Below, piece by piece: positions 37,596 through 47,830 of a stretch of 64,000 nt of DNA (positions are counted from its first letter, which is position 1; each line of letters begins with the position of its first letter). The notes under the pieces were generated by a model. That model was not told where the DNA came from. It did no database searches and saw nothing but the letters and a program-made list of their open reading frames with translations. The DNA is from G965233625 sp965233625 (GTDB lineage: Bacteria > Planctomycetota > Planctomycetia > Pirellulales > Pirellulaceae). The DNA is taken from NCBI GenBank assembly GCA_965233625.1, contig OZ247499.1, forward strand, positions 6,448,001 to 6,512,000. The letters are read 5' to 3'. The position numbers were made by a program, and so were the translations under genes.

Positions 37596-38840
37596 TTACC
37601 TCCGCTGCTTGGCTTTCCAGTCGAAGTACTCGCTGGGGGTAATCACGCCATCCAGATTGGTGTCGTACTGTTTGAACTCCTCGACCTTCTCGTAGGTCCA
37701 GGACGAGGTGAATTCCGACATCTTCACCTGGCCGTCCTGATCCTCGTCGGCCCGTTCCCACCAGCTGGGTAGACCTTTGGGGAGGCGTTCTACCGGCGAC
37801 TTGAAACGGTAGGTCTTCGGGTCGTCATCTTTTTTGTCTTTGTCGTCACTGCTCCGGCGCCACGACCAGCGCGAACGAGACGATGAAGAGTCTTTGTCTT
37901 TATCGTCCTTGGAACTGGAACTGCGGTAATAGCTGGACCTGGAAGACGAGGATGAAGACGAACTTGAAGAGGACCGGCTCTTGGAGTAGTTGGAGATATG
38001 AACGGTGACTTCGGAAAGGGTCAGGGCGCCGTCGCGATTGGTGTCGGCTTTGCCATAGCGGTCGCGGAGACGGTCCCATTCATCACGGTCCAGTACGCCA
38101 TTCTTGTTCTTGTCGTACTGTTTAATCAGTCCTTCCGCATACCGCCGGACTTTGTCGCTGGTGTCGGAGGAAGAACTTGAGCCCGAACGCGTGCTGGTGT
38201 AGCTGGAACCGCCGCTGGATGAACTGCTTGATTTCTTATACCCACCCCACCGCTTGGCAATCCGCTCGCAAAGTTCCGCTTTGGTCAGCCGGCCGTCTTT
38301 GTTGAGGTCCGATTCTTCAGGTGGCGTGCGCCAGCGTGCATTCTTCCACTCTTCGCTTTCTAAAATACCGCTTTTGTTGCTGTCGTAGCGGCGGAGCATG
38401 TCATCCACGTAGCGGAGAACCTTCTCGTCGTAACGCTCATCCAACGGTTTGGTGGAGGCCAGTGGGCTGTCAGCTGGTACATCGAACGCGGGTGGCGGTG
38501 GAATATCGCTTTCTTCTCCAAATCCTGGCACCGCACTTTCGTCCTTAGAAGACGACTTAAACCTCCCATCTTGGCTATCCTTGCTGTCGACTGATCCACC
38601 TGCAAGAGGCAGAAGCTTGCTGAGCGGTAGCGGTTGGCGGACGTCCAGATTCGCCTTTTCGGCAAGCCGGAAGATGCTTTTCCGAAAGAATTCGGGAATC
38701 TCAGAAGGCTCCAGGCTGCCATTATTATCGCGGTCGAGCCTCTTCATGCCATCGGCAAACCTGTTCTGCGCCTGAGCGCTGTCTGCTACGACAAATACGA
38801 ACGTAGCGGTCATCAAGATTAGAGCAGTTGTTTTCGCCAT
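37596..38840 (-). CDS. Ser-rich EF-hand protein, exported
   Basis: A 414-residue protein with a signal peptide ending near SAQAQ, seven EF-hand-type loops (for example DRDNNGSLEPSE, DKNKNGVLDRDE, DTNLDGVITPSE) and two long Ser-rich stretches, probably disordered linkers. It likely binds calcium outside the cytoplasm. The ATG at 38840 is chosen because it begins the signal sequence; the open frame extends upstream by 26 codons. It is convergent with the LolD-like gene, ending 18 bases from it. Confidence 0.82.
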   Translation of the reverse strand: MAKTTALILMTATFVFVVADSAQAQNRFADGMKRLDRDNNGSLEPSEIPEFFRKSIFRLAEKANLDVRQPLPLSKLLPLAGGSVDSKDSQDGRFKSSSKDESAVPGFGEESDIPPPPAFDVPADSPLASTKPLDERYDEKVLRYVDDMLRRYDSNKSGILESEEWKNARWRTPPEESDLNKDGRLTKAELCERIAKRWGGYKKSSSSSSGGSSYTSTRSGSSSSSDTSDKVRRYAEGLIKQYDKNKNGVLDRDEWDRLRDRYGKADTNRDGALTLSEVTVHISNYSKSRSSSSSSSSSSSRSSYYRSSSSKDDKDKDSSSSRSRWSWRRSSDDKDKKDDDPKTYRFKSPVERLPKGLPSWWERADEDQDGQVKMSEFTSSWTYEKVEEFKQYDTNLDGVITPSEYFDWKAKQRR

Positions 38841-39179
38841 TGCGTAAATCGCTTTTTTCAAAGGGTTTACGGTTTCTTTACCGGCGATGAGTACGCTTGC
38901 GTAAATGCAGTGATTCATGGCTCACGTCTGATTGAGAGTGTGGGCGATTTGATGACACTGAAAGGTGCTTCTAGCAGTGTATAGGTGCTGCTGGGGAAGT
39001 TGCCGGTTTGAACCGGAAAAAAATTGTGAGGCCGGGCAACTTTTACTGACGGTTCAGGTTGAATAAGTATCCGACGTGTTTGTGCTGATACACCATCTAA
39101 CCACTATACACATCAAAAGTAGCGATTGTCCGCTGCAAAAACACTTTCGCTTTTCAAGTTTCAATTCAGGAGTTTCCGC

Positions 39180-39935
39180 ATGCACATTGCCCAACGTGTC
39201 CTTTTTGCCCTGGCTGCTGTAACAGCTATCTCATTCATCGCAGTCGAAGCTGCTCAGGCACAGCCCGGTCGTGGTCGTGGTCCTGGCGGTGGCTTTGGTT
39301 TCGGGGGCGGCGGCAAGCTAGAGCTGCTGCGTAATGAAGCCGTTCAGAAGGAGCTGGATCTGGTTGACGATCAAGTGAAGAAGATCGAAGAAACCATGGA
39401 CGGCATGCGGGATGAAATCCGCACCAAAATGCGTGATGCATTCAGCGGCCTGCGTGATCTTCCAGAAGAAGAACGCCGTGCCAAGTTTGGCGAAATCCGC
39501 GAAGAAATGACCAAAATGGCCAAGGACGCGGAAGAAAAAGTTGGTCAGGTTCTGCTGGCTCCACAAATGGAGCGTCTGAACCAGATTGCCTTCCAGCAGT
39601 CGGTCCGCCGCCGTGGCACCACCGGCGCTCTGGGTAGCGAAGAAGTGGCCAAAGAGCTTGGTCTGACCGAAGAACAGATCGAAAAGCTGAAAGAGCGGGC
39701 TGAAGAAGTGCAGGAAGAATTCACCAAGCGTCAGGCAGAGTTGCGTGAAGAGATGCGTGACAAGATTCTCGACGTGCTTTCGCCTGAGCAGCAGAAGAAG
39801 ATCAAAGACATGATGGGTAAATCGTTCGATATGCCTCGCCCCACCTTCCAGCGTCCTGGTGGTGACCGTGGCCGTGGCGGCGACCGTGGCCGTGGTGGAG
39901 ATCGCGGTGGCGATCGTGGCCGTCCAGAAGCTTAA
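39180..39935 (+). CDS. Periplasmic Spy/CpxP-like helical protein
   Basis: A 251-residue exported protein with a signal peptide (cut after AQAQ, about residue 29), a Gly-rich start and a long charged helical body rich in Glu, Lys and Arg. Repeats such as LGLTEEQIEKLKERAEE and LSPEQQKKIKDMMG resemble the LTxxQ motifs of Spy/CpxP chaperones. It ends in an Arg-Gly repeat tail (GRGGDRGRGGDRG). The ATG at 39180 has CAGGAG upstream. A periplasmic chaperone or sensor role is inferred only from the pattern. Confidence 0.78.
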   Translation: MHIAQRVLFALAAVTAISFIAVEAAQAQPGRGRGPGGGFGFGGGGKLELLRNEAVQKELDLVDDQVKKIEETMDGMRDEIRTKMRDAFSGLRDLPEEERRAKFGEIREEMTKMAKDAEEKVGQVLLAPQMERLNQIAFQQSVRRRGTTGALGSEEVAKELGLTEEQIEKLKERAEEVQEEFTKRQAELREEMRDKILDVLSPEQQKKIKDMMGKSFDMPRPTFQRPGGDRGRGGDRGRGGDRGGDRGRPEA

Positions 39936-40249
39936 GCTTCGGCCTGACCAGATTTCTGAAGATACGTGTTCCAGAAGATCATCCTCTTCCGGGATCAACA
40001 CTGGCGGCCGGCTGCAAGTCAACCGGTCGCCGGTTCGTTATAAAACGCTGCAGTGGCTGCTGTTTTTGACGATCTGACGAAACTTCTGGTTCGCCACGTT
40101 GGTATAACCAACTACAATTGAAGGTGTTGGGTCACCAGCACCACGTACTGACACATCCCTGGCTTTCGCCAGTAACCGGTCCCGCCCCTGCATCATGCGG
40201 GCGCCTGCCCAGGCCGGTTTCCGAAGTCCGTAACAGAAGGCATCTGCCG
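39936..40249. other. Intergenic region upstream of the secretion cluster
   Basis: About 314 bases with no supported gene. It presumably holds the promoter of the secretion operon; I see no clear -35/-10 pair. Confidence 0.4.
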
Positions 40250-41962
40250 ATGGAAGCCGGCGACATACTATTGCGAAGAGGTCTGCTAAATCAGCAGCAG
40301 CTAGATCGCACCCGGAGCACCGCGTCGAATGGCTCACCCGCCAAGGGCGCCCGTCTGATTCACTCGGCCGTGGATCTTGGTTTTCTGGCCGAAGATGACG
40401 CACTGCGCGCCCTGGCTGAAGAAGTCGGTCTGGAATATGTCGATCTGAACCAGGTCGAGCCTGATCTGTCTCTGTTGCAGAACTTCCCGCACAAGATCAT
40501 CCACCGTCAGAATCTGTTTCCAATACGCCAGGAAGACGGCGTGCTCGTCGTCGCCACCAGCGATCCTTTTGACCTGTACCCGCTCGACGAAGTCAGCGCC
40601 AGTACGGGCATGCCGGTTGAACCAGTGCTGGCCTCGCGGTTTGAAATCGCCAAGCTGATCAAGCAGAACCTGGGCGTCGGTAGCGAAACCATCGACGGCC
40701 TGATGGCGCTCAAGGTCGAAGACGAAGACGGCCTGGAACTGCTTGAAGACATCGAAACCGATGGTTCTGAGCTGTCGGAAATGGCGCAGGAAGCATCGGT
40801 CATCCGGCTGGTGAACGAAATCCTGCTTGAAGCGATCGAGTCGCGGGCGAGCGACGTGCATGTCGAATCGCAGGGCTCTGGCCTCGTGGTGCGTTACCGT
40901 ATTGACGGGCTGCTGCATCCCCAGCCGGTGCCGCCGGAGATCAATCAGTTTCAGGCCGCGATTATCAGCCGCCTGAAAATTATGTCCCGGCTGAACATCG
41001 CCGAGAAGCGGCTGCCGCAGGACGGCCGTATCAAGCTGAAGGTCAAAGGCCGCGAAGTGGATGTGCGTGTTTCCGTGATCCCCATGATCCACGGCGAAGG
41101 CCTGGTCATGCGTATCCTGGATAAAGGCAGCATGGAGTTTTCGCTGCGGAAACTCGGCATGGCGCAGTCTACGTACGACGTGTTCAGCAAACTCATCCGC
41201 ATGCCGCATGGCATCGTGCTGGTTACGGGGCCGACCGGTTCGGGTAAAACCACCACGCTGTATAGCTCGCTGATTGAGATCAACACGCCCGAAAACAAAA
41301 TCATCACCACCGAAGACCCGGTCGAATATCAGCTGGATGGCATCAATCAGATTCAGGTGCATCCGAAGATTGGCCTGACCTTCGCCGCCTCGCTGCGAAG
41401 CATCCTGCGACACGATCCGGACATCGTACTCGTCGGTGAAATCCGCGACTTTGAAACGGCCGAAAACGCCATTCAGGCCTCGTTAACGGGTCACCTTGTT
41501 TTCAGCACCTTGCACACCAACGACGCCGCCGGCGCCTACACCCGGATGGTGGATATGGGGGTCGAGCCCTTCCTGGTCGCCAGTACGGTCGAAGCGGTGA
41601 TGGCGCAACGTCTGGTCCGCCGGTTATGTCAGGAATGTAAACAGGAATACAAGCCATCTCGCGACGATCTGCCGCGCGACTTCCCTTACGAACAGCTCGA
41701 AGACACGCCCATCTATCGCAGCACCGGCTGCCGTGCCTGCCGGCATGTAGGTTACACCGGCCGGATGGGTGTTTATGAGCTACTTATAACCACGGAAAAC
41801 GTCCGGCAGCTTGCTCACGAACGGGCGAGCAGCTGGGAGATTAAACAGGCCGCCCTCAAGGATGGTATGCACACGCTTCGCGATGACGGCTGGCGGAAAG
41901 TGTTCGAAGGTCTGACCACCGTCGAAGAAGTGCTCCGCATCACCAAAGGCGAAAACCTGTAA
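40250..41962 (+). CDS. gspE: Type II secretion / pilus assembly ATPase GspE
   Basis: A 570-residue cytoplasmic secretion ATPase. An N-terminal MshEN-like domain (DDALRALAEEVGLEYVDL onward) precedes the ATPase core with Walker A GPTGSGKTTT (Lys333), the Asp-box/Walker B region and the HTNDAAGAYTR segment. A zinc-binding insertion (CQEC and CRAC) is typical of GspE/PilB. It powers pseudopilus growth. The ATG at 40250 has AGAAGG at good spacing and begins at the family N-terminus (MEAGDILLRRGLL). It is first in the cluster E, F, G, H, I, J, K, L and a GspM-like gene. Confidence 0.94.
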   Translation: MEAGDILLRRGLLNQQQLDRTRSTASNGSPAKGARLIHSAVDLGFLAEDDALRALAEEVGLEYVDLNQVEPDLSLLQNFPHKIIHRQNLFPIRQEDGVLVVATSDPFDLYPLDEVSASTGMPVEPVLASRFEIAKLIKQNLGVGSETIDGLMALKVEDEDGLELLEDIETDGSELSEMAQEASVIRLVNEILLEAIESRASDVHVESQGSGLVVRYRIDGLLHPQPVPPEINQFQAAIISRLKIMSRLNIAEKRLPQDGRIKLKVKGREVDVRVSVIPMIHGEGLVMRILDKGSMEFSLRKLGMAQSTYDVFSKLIRMPHGIVLVTGPTGSGKTTTLYSSLIEINTPENKIITTEDPVEYQLDGINQIQVHPKIGLTFAASLRSILRHDPDIVLVGEIRDFETAENAIQASLTGHLVFSTLHTNDAAGAYTRMVDMGVEPFLVASTVEAVMAQRLVRRLCQECKQEYKPSRDDLPRDFPYEQLEDTPIYRSTGCRACRHVGYTGRMGVYELLITTENVRQLAHERASSWEIKQAALKDGMHTLRDDGWRKVFEGLTTVEEVLRITKGENL

Positions 41963-41982
41963 CACCGCCCACCGCCCAAAAC

Positions 41983-42006
41983 CCGTAGGGCAGGCGCCTG
42001 CCTGCC
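41983..42006. repeat. Single arm of the dispersed palindromic repeat
   Basis: CCGTAGGGCAGGCGCCTGCC followed by TGCC resembles one arm of the repeat at 22634, with one change in the first half. Only one arm is present, between gspE and gspF. Confidence 0.6.
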
Positions 42007-42043
42007 GCATCCCGGATAGCCCCGGACTTACCGATAAAGCCTT

Positions 42044-43255
42044 ATGCCTGAATTCGCCTACATCGCCCGCAACCTCAAGGGAGAACGTGTCAGCGGCAAG
42101 CTGTCTGCGGCGAGTCAGCGCGAAGCCGTTACGGCGCTTTCAGGGCAGTCGCTGTTTCCCATTGAAGTTAAGGGAGAAAGCAGCAGCGGCGGCGGCATTT
42201 CGCTGTTTGGCGGCCGGCGGGTCGGCGGGCAACTGCTGGCCGTAACATTCGCTCAGATGGCGTCTCTGCTTCGCAGTGGCGTGCCGTTGATGCGGACACT
42301 AGAAGTGCTGCGCGACCAGACTTCGAACAACCGGCTGAAAGAGATCCTCACGCTGGTCTATGACGATGTAGAACAAGGCTCCACCCTGGGCGAAGCGATG
42401 GGTCGCCATCAACGCGTGTTTGGCGAAATGGCCGTCAACATGGTGCGGGCCGGTGGCGAAGGCGGCTTCCTGGAAGACGCGCTCGACCGGGTGGCGACCT
42501 TCACTGAAGAACAGGAAGACTTGAAGGGCCGCACCATCGGCGCCCTGGCTTATCCCTGCTTCATTGGCGTAGTTGGTACGCTGGTGGTGACAGGTCTGAT
42601 CGTGTTCTTCGTGCCCAAATTCGCCGTGATGTTCGCCCGGCTGCGTGAGCGCGGTGAACTGCCGTGGATGACTGACCTGCTGCTGAACTTCAGTGACTTC
42701 CTACGCAGTTACGGCATCATCGGTCTGGTGATTGCCGGTGTGGTTGGCGTGTTCCTGTATTACAAAGTCAAAACGCCCAGCGGTCGTCGCATGGCCGACC
42801 TGATCAAAATCCGGCTGCCGATGATCGGCCCGATTTTTCAGAACCTGGCCGTCGCGCGGTTCTGCCGGGTGTTGGGGACACTGCTGCACAATGGCGTGCC
42901 GATTCTGCGGTCGCTGGAAATCAGCAGCGCCGCATCCGGTAACCGTGTATTGTCCGAAGCGATTGAAGACGCGTCCGAAAACATTTCATCAGGTGAATCA
43001 CTGGCCGAACCACTTTCGGGCAGTGGCCATTTTCCGAATACCGTGGTCGAAATGATTTCCGTGGCCGAAGAGTCAAACACGCTGGATACCGTGCTCGTCG
43101 ACATTGCCGACGGGCTGGAACGCCGCACCTTCCGCCGCCTGGACCTGATGGTCCGCCTGATCGAACCGATCATGCTGCTGATCCTGGCAGGTGTTGTGCT
43201 GGTAGTCGTGATTTCGCTGCTGCTGCCGGTGATCAAGATGAGCAGCGCGTTGTAG
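42044..43255 (+). CDS. gspF: Type II secretion inner-membrane platform protein GspF
   Basis: A 403-residue polytopic platform protein with two T2SSF domains: one around RVGGQLLAVTFAQMASLLRS and the second around FQNLAVARFCRVLGTLLHNG. Three hydrophobic segments (near 170-195, 220-240 and 375-397) fit GspF. It connects the ATPase to the pseudopilus. Confidence 0.95.
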   Translation: MPEFAYIARNLKGERVSGKLSAASQREAVTALSGQSLFPIEVKGESSSGGGISLFGGRRVGGQLLAVTFAQMASLLRSGVPLMRTLEVLRDQTSNNRLKEILTLVYDDVEQGSTLGEAMGRHQRVFGEMAVNMVRAGGEGGFLEDALDRVATFTEEQEDLKGRTIGALAYPCFIGVVGTLVVTGLIVFFVPKFAVMFARLRERGELPWMTDLLLNFSDFLRSYGIIGLVIAGVVGVFLYYKVKTPSGRRMADLIKIRLPMIGPIFQNLAVARFCRVLGTLLHNGVPILRSLEISSAASGNRVLSEAIEDASENISSGESLAEPLSGSGHFPNTVVEMISVAEESNTLDTVLVDIADGLERRTFRRLDLMVRLIEPIMLLILAGVVLVVVISLLLPVIKMSSAL

Positions 43256-43408
43256 AGCCTGCATTCAGAAACAACACATTTCCCGTTAAAATCACAGATT
43301 CCTAAACCTTCCGGCCGCCTCAGCGCAACTAACACAACGTGGGCGGCTATCATTCTCGCGGCGGCATGTCTGCTGCGACCACACCTTTCACCTTCTGGAG
43401 TAAATGAG

Positions 43409-43849
43409 ATGAAAACCCGGCCTTCACGCCGTCGCCGTCGTGGCGGCTTCACGCTGATGGAAGTTCTGCTCGTGCTGGCGATCCTGGTGATCCTGGGCGG
43501 CACGGTCACATATTACTTTGTCGGCATGCAGGAGAGCGCTTACACCTCCGCCGCACGCAACCAGATCAATTCGTTTGAACAGAATCTGGACGTGTACTAC
43601 CTGAACACCACCAGCTTCCCATCCACCAGCGCAGGACTGGAAGCCCTTCGCACGCAGCCCTCAGATATCAAAAACCCTGCCCGCTGGCAGCCCGTGGTCA
43701 AAGACCCGATTCCGATGGACCCCTGGGGCAACCCGTACAACTACGAGCTGAAAGGCCCGAAAGAGTTTGTCGTCTGGTCCAACGGCCCCGACCAGCAGGA
43801 CGGCACGGATGACGACATCCGCAGCGATGACGATCCAGAAGACAAGTAA
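43409..43849 (+). CDS. gspG: Major pseudopilin GspG
   Basis: A 146-residue major pseudopilin. The prepilin cleavage site is RRGG|FTLMEVLLVLAI with Glu at +5, and the C-terminal part has WGNPYNYEL, the conserved block of GspG. It is processed by a prepilin peptidase (not in this window) and polymerises into the pseudopilus. The ATG follows CTGGAG. Confidence 0.95.
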   Translation: MKTRPSRRRRRGGFTLMEVLLVLAILVILGGTVTYYFVGMQESAYTSAARNQINSFEQNLDVYYLNTTSFPSTSAGLEALRTQPSDIKNPARWQPVVKDPIPMDPWGNPYNYELKGPKEFVVWSNGPDQQDGTDDDIRSDDDPEDK

Positions 43850-43978
43850 CGCCCCTCTTACGGCGCACCCATCGCAACGGGTACATAAGGCACGCAGGTG
43901 TCTGCGTGTTGCGGTGTCATGGACGGACACTCCCTGAAGCCCGTTCAGACACCTTTCATGCGAACCAGTGCTTGACCC

Positions 43979-44662
43979 ATGCCTACTAACCACCATCAAC
44001 AGCAACCTTCGCAAAGCGCCGTTCGCGGCGGCTTTACGATTTTTGAACTGCTGCTGGTGCTGGCTCTGCTGGTGATTATTGGCGCAGTGGCCGTGGTGGG
44101 ACTTTCTGGTTCGTTGAGCGGTCAGCAGTTGCGTTCTGGCGGGGACGAGATCCGCATTGCCTGGACGCAGGCGCGGATTGCTGCGATGAAGAGCGGCCGG
44201 ATACACGTCTTCCGCTACATGCCCGGCGAACGCCAGTACATTGTGGAGAAGTGGATCGGCGAAAGTGATCTGACCGAAGGCACACTGGAAGAAGAACTGG
44301 CGCCGGCGGCTGCTGTGTCTGGACCCGCAGCCAGCACCACGGGCGAAGCGGACGAAGCATCGATCCGCGCGGCGACCACCGGGGGCGAAGCGGGGCGACT
44401 GCCAAAAGGCGTCACCTTTGTGGACGGTAGTATCACCGAAACCAACCGCAGCTTGTTCGCTGAGGAAGACGCCGCAGGCACCGGCGCGGCAGCCGACGGC
44501 GCATGGTCTCCGCCCGTGCTGTTTTATCCGGACGGTCAGACTTCCGACGCCTACGTGGTGCTGCGGAACGAAGATGAGCGGTACGTGAAAGTCACCTTGC
44601 GCAGCCTCACCGGCGCCTCGCAGGTGTCGGAAACCATGACGCTTGAGGAGATCGCCCAATGA
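43979..44662 (+). CDS. gspH: Minor pseudopilin GspH-like
   Basis: A 227-residue pseudopilin with cleavage site VRGG|FTIFELLLVLAL and Glu at +5. The body resembles GspH, with an Ala/Glu-rich insertion near residue 100. It lies between gspG and gspI and overlaps gspI by 4 bases (ATGA). The assignment to H rests mainly on gene order. Confidence 0.82.
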   Translation: MPTNHHQQQPSQSAVRGGFTIFELLLVLALLVIIGAVAVVGLSGSLSGQQLRSGGDEIRIAWTQARIAAMKSGRIHVFRYMPGERQYIVEKWIGESDLTEGTLEEELAPAAAVSGPAASTTGEADEASIRAATTGGEAGRLPKGVTFVDGSITETNRSLFAEEDAAGTGAAADGAWSPPVLFYPDGQTSDAYVVLRNEDERYVKVTLRSLTGASQVSETMTLEEIAQ

Positions 44663-45150
44663 TTGCTCAACGCAAACGGTTTCTTCAAAGAAGGCGGCGT
44701 CGCGACGGCTTGACGCTGATGGAAGTGATTCTCGCGCTGGCGATCTTTGGTCTGGCGATGGTGGCCATCGGGCAACTGCTTCGCATCGGCGTGTTCAGCG
44801 CAACGCGCGCCCGCGACATTACGACCGCGCAGATTCTGGCTGAATCTAAGATGAACGAAATCGCCACCGGCATGCTGCCCGCCAGTCCGGCCAGTAATGT
44901 GCCGTTTGAATTCGAGCCGGAATGGCAATACTCGATCGAAATGCAGCAGGGCGATCTGCTGGGGCTGCTTGCCGTCCGCGTTACGGTGCAGCGCAGCGTT
45001 GAATTCCCTGACCCGGCATCCACGTACGTCCTGAACCGCTGGATCGTAGACCCAGGTGTTGACCTTTCGCCCGAAGAACCCGTCGATCCAAACGCCACCG
45101 CCGCACCGGCGGATACAGCCACCGCTCCTCCCGCAGGAGTCACGCCATGA
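44659..45150 (+). CDS. gspI: Minor pseudopilin GspI-like
   Basis: A 163-residue pseudopilin with processing site RRDG|LTLMEVILALAI and Glu at +5. The short body and position match GspI. Overlaps by ATGA at both ends imply translational coupling to H and J. The C-terminal tail is Ala/Pro-rich. Confidence 0.85.
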   Translation: MIAQRKRFLQRRRRRDGLTLMEVILALAIFGLAMVAIGQLLRIGVFSATRARDITTAQILAESKMNEIATGMLPASPASNVPFEFEPEWQYSIEMQQGDLLGLLAVRVTVQRSVEFPDPASTYVLNRWIVDPGVDLSPEEPVDPNATAAPADTATAPPAGVTP

Positions 45151-46217
45151 CCTTTGCAAGACGCCGTGCACGTCGCGGTCTGACGCTGCTTGAACTTCTG
45201 CTTGCCTTGGCCATTTCTGCATTGCTGATGGCAGCCGTTGCGATGGCAATGGAGCTTCACTTCCGCGCGCTTGATACGCGGCGCGCGCAGGTGGAAGAAG
45301 CCAACCTCGCCCGTTCCATTCTGAAACGCATGGCCGACGATCTTCGCGGCGCCGTGAAGTACGTAGAGGTGGATACGTCCGCCATCGATGGTGCGACGGA
45401 ACTGGCTGCGGAAGAAGCGACTGGCGTTGATCCTACCGACCTCGATCCGGCTGATCTGGCCGCGCTGGAGAATGCTGTCGATGGTGAAACAGCCGAGGGC
45501 GAACTCAGCCAGAACGTGCAGGATATTGCCGGTGCGACAGGGGTGCCCGTCCGGCCTGGGCTGTATGGCAACCAGTTTGAATTGCAGGTTGATGTCAGCC
45601 GTTTGCCGCGGATTGATCAGTATCAGGCGTCGTTGATTTCCGGTGTGGATGTGACAGACATCCCCAGCGATATCAAAACGGTCGCCTATTTCCTGGCGGG
45701 TATGAATTCACCTTCGGCAGGGCTGACGGGTTCAGCAACGACGGGCGCCACGGGCACGGCAGGAACACCGGGCGCCGCACCGCTGGATGACAACGGGCAA
45801 GTTGCCACCGGGCTGGTCCGGCGAGAATTGGATCGCGCGGTTACGACGTACGCTTCGACCACCGGACTGCTGGCGACGGGCAACACCACGCAACTGCTGG
45901 CGCCGGAAATCACGCGGATGCAGTTCCAGTACTTCAACGGCTTTGAATGGTTCACCGAGTGGGATAGCGAGGCGCAGGGCGGTCTGCCTGTGGCCGTCGA
46001 AATCAGCATCGCCATCCGTCGCGCGGATGCTGACCCGAACAGCATTTCACTGGGCATGATGCCGACCTTTACGGCGGACGGTTCGACCGATCAGGAGATT
46101 TTTTATCGCATGATCGTGCAGATCCCTGTCGCAGAACCGTACGACCCGGACGCTGCACTGGCGGAAGAAGAAGCGGCCCTCGCGGAAGAAGAAGCAGCCG
46201 CCACGGAGGGTAGTTAA
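45147..46217 (+). CDS. gspJ: Minor pseudopilin GspJ-like
   Basis: A 356-residue pseudopilin with site RRG|LTLLELLLALAIS and Glu at +5. It is longer than typical GspJ because of acidic and Gly/Thr/Ala-rich insertions in the middle and an Ala/Glu-rich tail. The conserved C-terminal segment VAVEISIAIRRADADPN is typical of J. It starts within the gspI stop and abuts gspK. Confidence 0.85.
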   Translation: MTFARRRARRGLTLLELLLALAISALLMAAVAMAMELHFRALDTRRAQVEEANLARSILKRMADDLRGAVKYVEVDTSAIDGATELAAEEATGVDPTDLDPADLAALENAVDGETAEGELSQNVQDIAGATGVPVRPGLYGNQFELQVDVSRLPRIDQYQASLISGVDVTDIPSDIKTVAYFLAGMNSPSAGLTGSATTGATGTAGTPGAAPLDDNGQVATGLVRRELDRAVTTYASTTGLLATGNTTQLLAPEITRMQFQYFNGFEWFTEWDSEAQGGLPVAVEISIAIRRADADPNSISLGMMPTFTADGSTDQEIFYRMIVQIPVAEPYDPDAALAEEEAALAEEEAAATEGS

Positions 46218-47798
46218 ATGAAGGTGTTGCGCAGACGTAAAGATCGAAGCACAACCCGTACGGGTGTGGTGCTCATTATCGTGCTGGTGGCTGTTGCGCT
46301 ATTATCGCTGGGCGCCTTCACCTTTGCGGAGATGATGCGGACCGAATACGAAGCGGTGCTGCTTTCGGGCCGGCAGACGCAGTCGCGGGCGCTGGTTGAT
46401 TCGGCAGTCGCAAGCGTGCAGGTCATGCTGCTGCAAGACAAGCCGACGCTCCGCGACATGGGCGGCATTTACGACAACCCCACCGCCTTTCAAGGCATCG
46501 TCGTGGCCAACGACGAGGATCCCAGTTTCCGTGGCAACTTCACCGTGCTGGCGCCGGCACTGGATGATTATGGCGTGACGGGCGGTGTGCGGTACGGCCT
46601 GGAAGACGAGTCTTCGCGGTTGAATCTCAACACGCTGCTGCAAGCCGAGGAAACGCAGGAAGGCGCCGGCCGGCAGTTGCTGATGGCTCTGCCCGGTATG
46701 ACCGAACAGATTGCCGACTCCATTCTTGACTGGTTAGACGCCGACACAGAACCACGCGAATTCGGCGCCGAGTCCGAATACTACACGCAGCTTCAGCCGA
46801 CGCCTTACGACGCCAAAAATGGGCCGCTGGATACGGTGGAAGAGCTGCTGCTGGTAAAGGATGTCACTCCGCAACTACTGTTTGGCATCGACGACAACCG
46901 TAACGGTGTGATTGACGAGCACGAAGCCGCCAGCGGCGTGCTGATTCCCGGTGATCCGGGCGACGGCAGCCTGAGCCGCGGCTGGGCTTCGATGTTGACG
47001 CTTCATAGCGCCGAGGCCAACCGCAACGAACTGGGTGAGCCGCGCATCTATGTCAACGGCGACGACCTGCAACTGCTGTACGATCAACTGGTCGAGAAAT
47101 TCGACGAAGCCGTGGCGACGTTCATTGTCGCCTACCGGCAGAATGGCAAGTACACCGGCTCAAGAGAAGTTGACGAGGGCGCCAGTGGTACGCTGGATCT
47201 GACGGGAACGGGCCGCCGCAAGATAGGCAGTGTGCTGGACCTTATCGGAACGAAAGTCCGCGTCACGTTTGAAGACGCCGACGACCGGGTCACGCTTGGT
47301 TCTCCGTTCAAAGGAGGGCCGGGAATGCTGGTTTCGCTGCCGATGGTCATGGACAACCTGACGGTCAGCGATGCGCCTTCGATCCCTGGCCGCATCAACA
47401 TTAATCAGGCGCCGCGGACCGTCATGCTGGGCATCCCCGGTATGGAGGAAGAACTGGTCGATCAGATCATTTCCGCCCGCGCGAACTTTGATCCGAACGT
47501 CGACGACCCCAACCACCGGCACGAAACATGGCTGTTGACCGATGGCATCCTGCTTAATGAAACAGGTCAGCCCGATATGGAACTGATGCAAACGCTTATG
47601 CCGTTTATAACGGCGGGCGGCGATGTGTACCGGTTTCAAGCAGTCGGATATTTCCAGGACGGGGGCGCATCCACACGGGTAGAGACCATTATTGATTCTA
47701 CCGGCGCCGCGCCGCGCATATTATTCTGGAGAGATATCAGCCACCTCGGTCGCGGATATCCACTAGAAATCCTCGGCGTTCAGGCAACGGTTGAATAG
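46218..47798 (+). CDS. gspK: Minor pseudopilin GspK-like
   Basis: A 526-residue K-type pseudopilin. The processing site RTG|VVLIIVLVAVALL lacks Glu at +5, as expected for GspK, which caps the tip. The DSILDWLDADTEP and LDTVEELLLVKDVT blocks are characteristic. The ATG directly follows the gspJ stop. Confidence 0.9.
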   Translation: MKVLRRRKDRSTTRTGVVLIIVLVAVALLSLGAFTFAEMMRTEYEAVLLSGRQTQSRALVDSAVASVQVMLLQDKPTLRDMGGIYDNPTAFQGIVVANDEDPSFRGNFTVLAPALDDYGVTGGVRYGLEDESSRLNLNTLLQAEETQEGAGRQLLMALPGMTEQIADSILDWLDADTEPREFGAESEYYTQLQPTPYDAKNGPLDTVEELLLVKDVTPQLLFGIDDNRNGVIDEHEAASGVLIPGDPGDGSLSRGWASMLTLHSAEANRNELGEPRIYVNGDDLQLLYDQLVEKFDEAVATFIVAYRQNGKYTGSREVDEGASGTLDLTGTGRRKIGSVLDLIGTKVRVTFEDADDRVTLGSPFKGGPGMLVSLPMVMDNLTVSDAPSIPGRININQAPRTVMLGIPGMEEELVDQIISARANFDPNVDDPNHRHETWLLTDGILLNETGQPDMELMQTLMPFITAGGDVYRFQAVGYFQDGGASTRVETIIDSTGAAPRILFWRDISHLGRGYPLEILGVQATVE

Positions 47799-47830
47799 AC
47801 ATTGAAACAAAATCACGAGTTCATAAAACA

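Noticed and set aside
40334..41413. A 359-codon minus-strand open frame inside gspE
   Set aside because: Antisense shadow of the secretion ATPase.
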